From: Paratinospora sagittata
Lineage: Eukaryota; Streptophyta; Magnoliopsida; Ranunculales; Menispermaceae
Direction: 5' to 3'
Length of the DNA: 64,000 nucleotides
Assembly (NCBI GenBank): GCA_035771175.1
Contig: CM069612.1
Span: 24,906,987-24,970,986 of the forward strand
Under the pieces are notes generated by a model. That model had not been told where the DNA came from. It was given only the letters and a program-made list of their open reading frames with translations, and made no database searches. Position 1 is the first letter of the stretch, and each line of letters starts with the position of its first letter. This document shows, piece by piece, positions 61,070 to 64,000 of the stretch. A program made the position numbers and the translations under genes.

Positions 61070-61990
61070 AATTTAATTGAGTTAATTGAACCATCCTAAA
61101 TTTTATAAGAAATAAATAAATATAAAAAACATAATAAAAAAAATACTTTAAAATCCACAAACATTATTTTTCCCGTGCTAGAAAGTACGTGAAAGCCACT
61201 GCCCATGCCACGTCAGCGTGATTGTCCTTTACACTACACATCATTAAAAATTTAATACTAATAGAGTAAAATAAAGTAAGTTTTTTTTTTTAAAAAAAAA
61301 AACCCGAAATATCAACTTTTAAACCAAAAACCTATAAATATGATGCTTTCCTCTTGGTAGAATCTGTCTTTTTTTTTTTTTACTTTCACTTTAGTCTATT
61401 TTGTGATTACAGTTTAAGAATTAAATTAAATTATTTTTAAAATACATTAATATATATATATATATATATAATTTCAAAACTTTTTAACTTACTACTTTTT
61501 AAAGATATTCTTAAATTATTCCTTATTTTTTTAAAGTTTTATTATTTATTAAATTTAAATATTAGAGGTAATATGATAATAAACTATTAATAATATTGAT
61601 CCTATTATACCACTATTTACTATTTACTATATATATATTACATAATATCATCCGTCAACTAATGTCTTAATTGGTACACATAAGATAAGATTATTTTTTG
61701 TCTAATTTTTATGTTTGGCTGCCAGATTAGATAATATAAAAAAAATAATCTCATTTAATTTTTTTGTCTTGTTCTAACGGGATAAAATAGTAACAACTCA
61801 AAGTTTGAGATTAATCCATTTCGTTTCATTGCGCGTTCACAAGTACTCTTCGGTATTCTTCTTTTTCATTCACAGGTACTCTTCTTCTTCTTTTTCGTTC
61901 ACAGGTACCTTTTTTCTTCTTTATTCTTCGTTCTTCCTTCTCTCTTTTTTTTTTTTTGAGTAATTGCAAGTTTTTTTTTAATCCTATCCT
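61070..61990. repeat. Direct duplication, left copy (promoter-like)
   Basis: Collinear with 63075-64000. Shared are AATTGAGTTAATTGAACCA, GCTAGAA.GTACGTGAAAGCC, GCCACGTCAGCGTGATT (ACGT cores), ACCTATAAATATGATGCTTTCC (TATA-like, about 61331) and later GATAAAATAGTAACAAC. It reads like the 5' region of a gene facing right, but no coding sequence follows. Confidence 0.75.
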
Positions 61991-62724
61991 ATAATTCACC
62001 TAAATAATATTAAAATTAGTCTAATTTTATCTTATTCTATCTAATTCAATCTAATTCTATAAAAATAATTTTATCATATTATGCACCAAACAAGTCTTAA
62101 ATGTCATTAGTAATAATCAAGTTATTTATTATTACAACTTTAATTAAATCTACTTTCACGAATAAGGTTGTTGAAACTATGGAGGGCCCACGGCCCCACA
62201 ACGGCCAATCTCTAGATCTTTGCTTGAATATGAGATTTGATTTCGATACTTTATTCCAAGTTTTAATCTTACAATTTTTGTGTTATTTTGTATGATTAGC
62301 ATCGAACAAGGAGAATGCCAAAGCCAAAATGGATAATGTTTCCTTAATTTTTTATTATTTTATTTTATTCATAATTCTAATAATCTCAAGTTGATAATTT
62401 CGTCCATGGATAATCTTCTTTTAATTTAATTTAATAGTGAAATAATTAGTCTTTTTAAAATCCCCAAAAATATATAATAATAAGATTTTTGGAGAGTGGA
62501 AATCCGACTCGGCATAAAGAAAAGTGAAAAGATTAAAAAAAAAAGAAAAAGAAAAAGAAAAAGAAAAAAAGAAAAAAAAGTGCCTCTCTTTAGAATTATA
62601 TGTGATCTTTGTTGTTAATGGTATCCGAGAAGCCACTTAGATATTCAACTAATAGCCTTAATTTCTTGTGTGCCAAATTGCACTCTCATTTATTCATGCC
62701 CTAGCATTAGAAATTTAACCATTG

Positions 62725-62760
<36 letters not shown>
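61991..62760. other. Spacer between duplicated blocks, no gene
   Basis: AT-rich. A purine run of AAAAAG units lies at 62535-62580, and a (TA)n run of about 15 units at 62730-62759 directly left of the MITE. Confidence 0.5.
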
Positions 62761-62761
<1 letters not shown>

Positions 62762-62915
62762 AAAATGTTAATCTAACTACAATTTTTGTAATTATATATG
62801 TAACTACAGATATATATTTATTATATATTAATGTTTTACACATCTTAAAGTGTGTAATAAATAATTTAATAAGTATAAATGAGTAGTTACATATGCAGTT
62901 AGATTAACATTTTTC
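62761..62915. mobile_element. Small MITE with 18-bp inverted repeats
   Basis: Begins GAAAATGTTAATCTAACT and ends AGTTAGATTAACATTTTTC. It is about 155 bp with an AT-rich core, flanked on both sides by TA microsatellite, consistent with TA-target insertion (Tc1/mariner-type MITE). There is no coding sequence. Confidence 0.8.
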
Positions 62916-63074
62916 ATATATATATATATATATATATATGACATACAAATTTTATACTAAGGTTATAATTAAATGGTTTCCCGCTTATATCAATTTGAAA
63001 CTGAGAATCTTTCCAAAACTTCAAATTTACTTTCTATTTTTCTTTTCTTTTTTTTGATTGGATGTATTGTTTAC

Positions 63075-64000
63075 TTTAATTGAGTTAATTGAACCACCCA
63101 AAACTTTATAAGAAATAAATAAATATAAAAAACATAATAAAAAAATACTTTAAAATCCACAAACATTATTTTTCCTGTGCTAGAAGGTACGTGAAAGCCA
63201 CTTCCCATGCCACGTCAGCGTGATTCTCCTTTACACTACACATCATTAAAAATTTAATACTAATAGAGTAAAATAAAGTAAGTTTTTTTTTAAAAAAAAA
63301 ACCTGAAATATCAACTTTTAATCCAAAAACCTATAAATATGATGCTTTCCTCTTCGTAGAATCTGTCATTTTTTTTTTTTACTTTCTCTTTAGTCTATTT
63401 TGTGATTACAGTTTAAGAATTAAATTAAATTATTTTTAAAATGTATATAATGTTAAAACTTTTTAACTTCCTGTGTGTGCCACTTTTTAAAGATGTCCTT
63501 AAATTACTCCTTCTTTTTTTAAAGTTTTATTATTTATTAAATTTAAATATTAGGGGTTATATGGTAATATACCATTAATAATTGATCTAATTATACCACT
63601 ATTTACTATTTACTATATATATGTTACGTAATATCATTAGTCAACTAATGTCACTTCTCTTAAGGGCTCATTTAGTGCACTGAATAGAATAAGATAAGAT
63701 TATTTTTTGTCTAATTTCTATGTTTGGCTGTCAGACTAGATAATACAAAAAAATAATCTCATTTAATTTTTTTGTCTCGTTCTAACAGGATAAAATAGTA
63801 ACAACCCAAAGCTTGATATTAATCCTTTTCGTTTCATTGCGTGTTCACAGGTATTTTTCGCTCTTCTTTTTTTTTCGTTCGCAGGTACTCTTCTTCTTCT
63901 TTATTGTTCGATCTTCCTTCTCTTTTTTTTTTTTTTTAAAAAAAATTAACTTGGCTTTGCCTTCTTCTTTTTTAAGTAATTGCAAGTTTTTTTTTTAATC
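63075..64000. repeat. Direct duplication, right copy (promoter-like)
   Basis: Second copy of 61070-61990 at an offset of about 2 kb, continuing to the window end, with TATA-like ACCTATAAATATGATG at about 63330. Differences are mostly homopolymer length and single substitutions, plus loss of a (TA)n. Any associated gene would lie beyond 64000. Confidence 0.75.

Noticed and set aside
1..64000. CRISPR arrays, operons or bacterial/viral defence systems
   Set aside because: Introns, G-type lectin receptor kinase exons, copia/gypsy elements and promoter architecture are all plant nuclear; no regularly spaced direct repeats with unique spacers were seen.

Overview
This is nuclear DNA of a flowering plant, almost certainly a eudicot. 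It is AT-rich and intron-bearing, and most of it is transposable-element sequence: Ty1/copia and Ty3/gypsy LTR retrotransposons, a CACTA element, MITE and foldback elements, and a LINE-type RNase H relic. Nothing bacterial or viral-cellular is present, and I see no operons, CRISPR arrays or tRNA genes.

The left half (about 1.7-39.7 kb) is an eroded tandem array of small, intronless, secreted cystatin-fold proteins. Four copies look intact: 5153-5596 (-), 19828-20316 (-), 26429-26881 (-) and 27955-28383 (+). Three are pseudogenes, at about 20664-20747, 22257-22996 and 31036-31191. At least five more places (about 1.75, 11.4, 17.2, 18.3 and 24.7 kb) keep only the family's promoter block. The proteins have a signal peptide, a LARFA-like helix and a QxVxG-like loop that has lost its Gln in three of four copies. 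They have also lost the Trp of the inhibitory second hairpin. Their closest match that I recognise is monellin, the sweet cystatin-fold protein of Dioscoreophyllum (Menispermaceae), rather than typical phytocystatins. A menispermaceous or other early-diverging eudicot source is therefore plausible, but that is inference. The array grew by segmental duplication (17.8-20.4 kb resembles 24.2-27.0 kb) and was broken up by retrotransposons.

From 32.3 to 40.2 kb lie a gypsy gag-protease relic, a long LTR-like block with a tRNA-like segment, an unrecognised short ORF with degenerate 22-residue repeats, an RNase H relic and a copia solo LTR with a perfect target-site duplication. At 40361-45320 is a structurally complete copia element with very short 139-bp LTRs and a perfect AATCT duplication. 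It lacks gag, has a 20-bp duplication that breaks its pol frame, and carries an antisense fragment resembling the N-terminus of a peroxisomal enoyl-CoA hydratase.

From 45486 to 59639 is one G-type lectin S-receptor-like kinase gene on the + strand, now a pseudogene. Its exons are scattered around about 5 kb of truncated copia/gypsy sequence (47209-52449) and a full-length minus-strand copia element (53506-59083). The last 4.4 kb has no gene that I can support. It holds a roughly 0.9-kb direct duplication (61.07-61.99 and 63.08-64.0 kb) with promoter-like motifs, and a small MITE.
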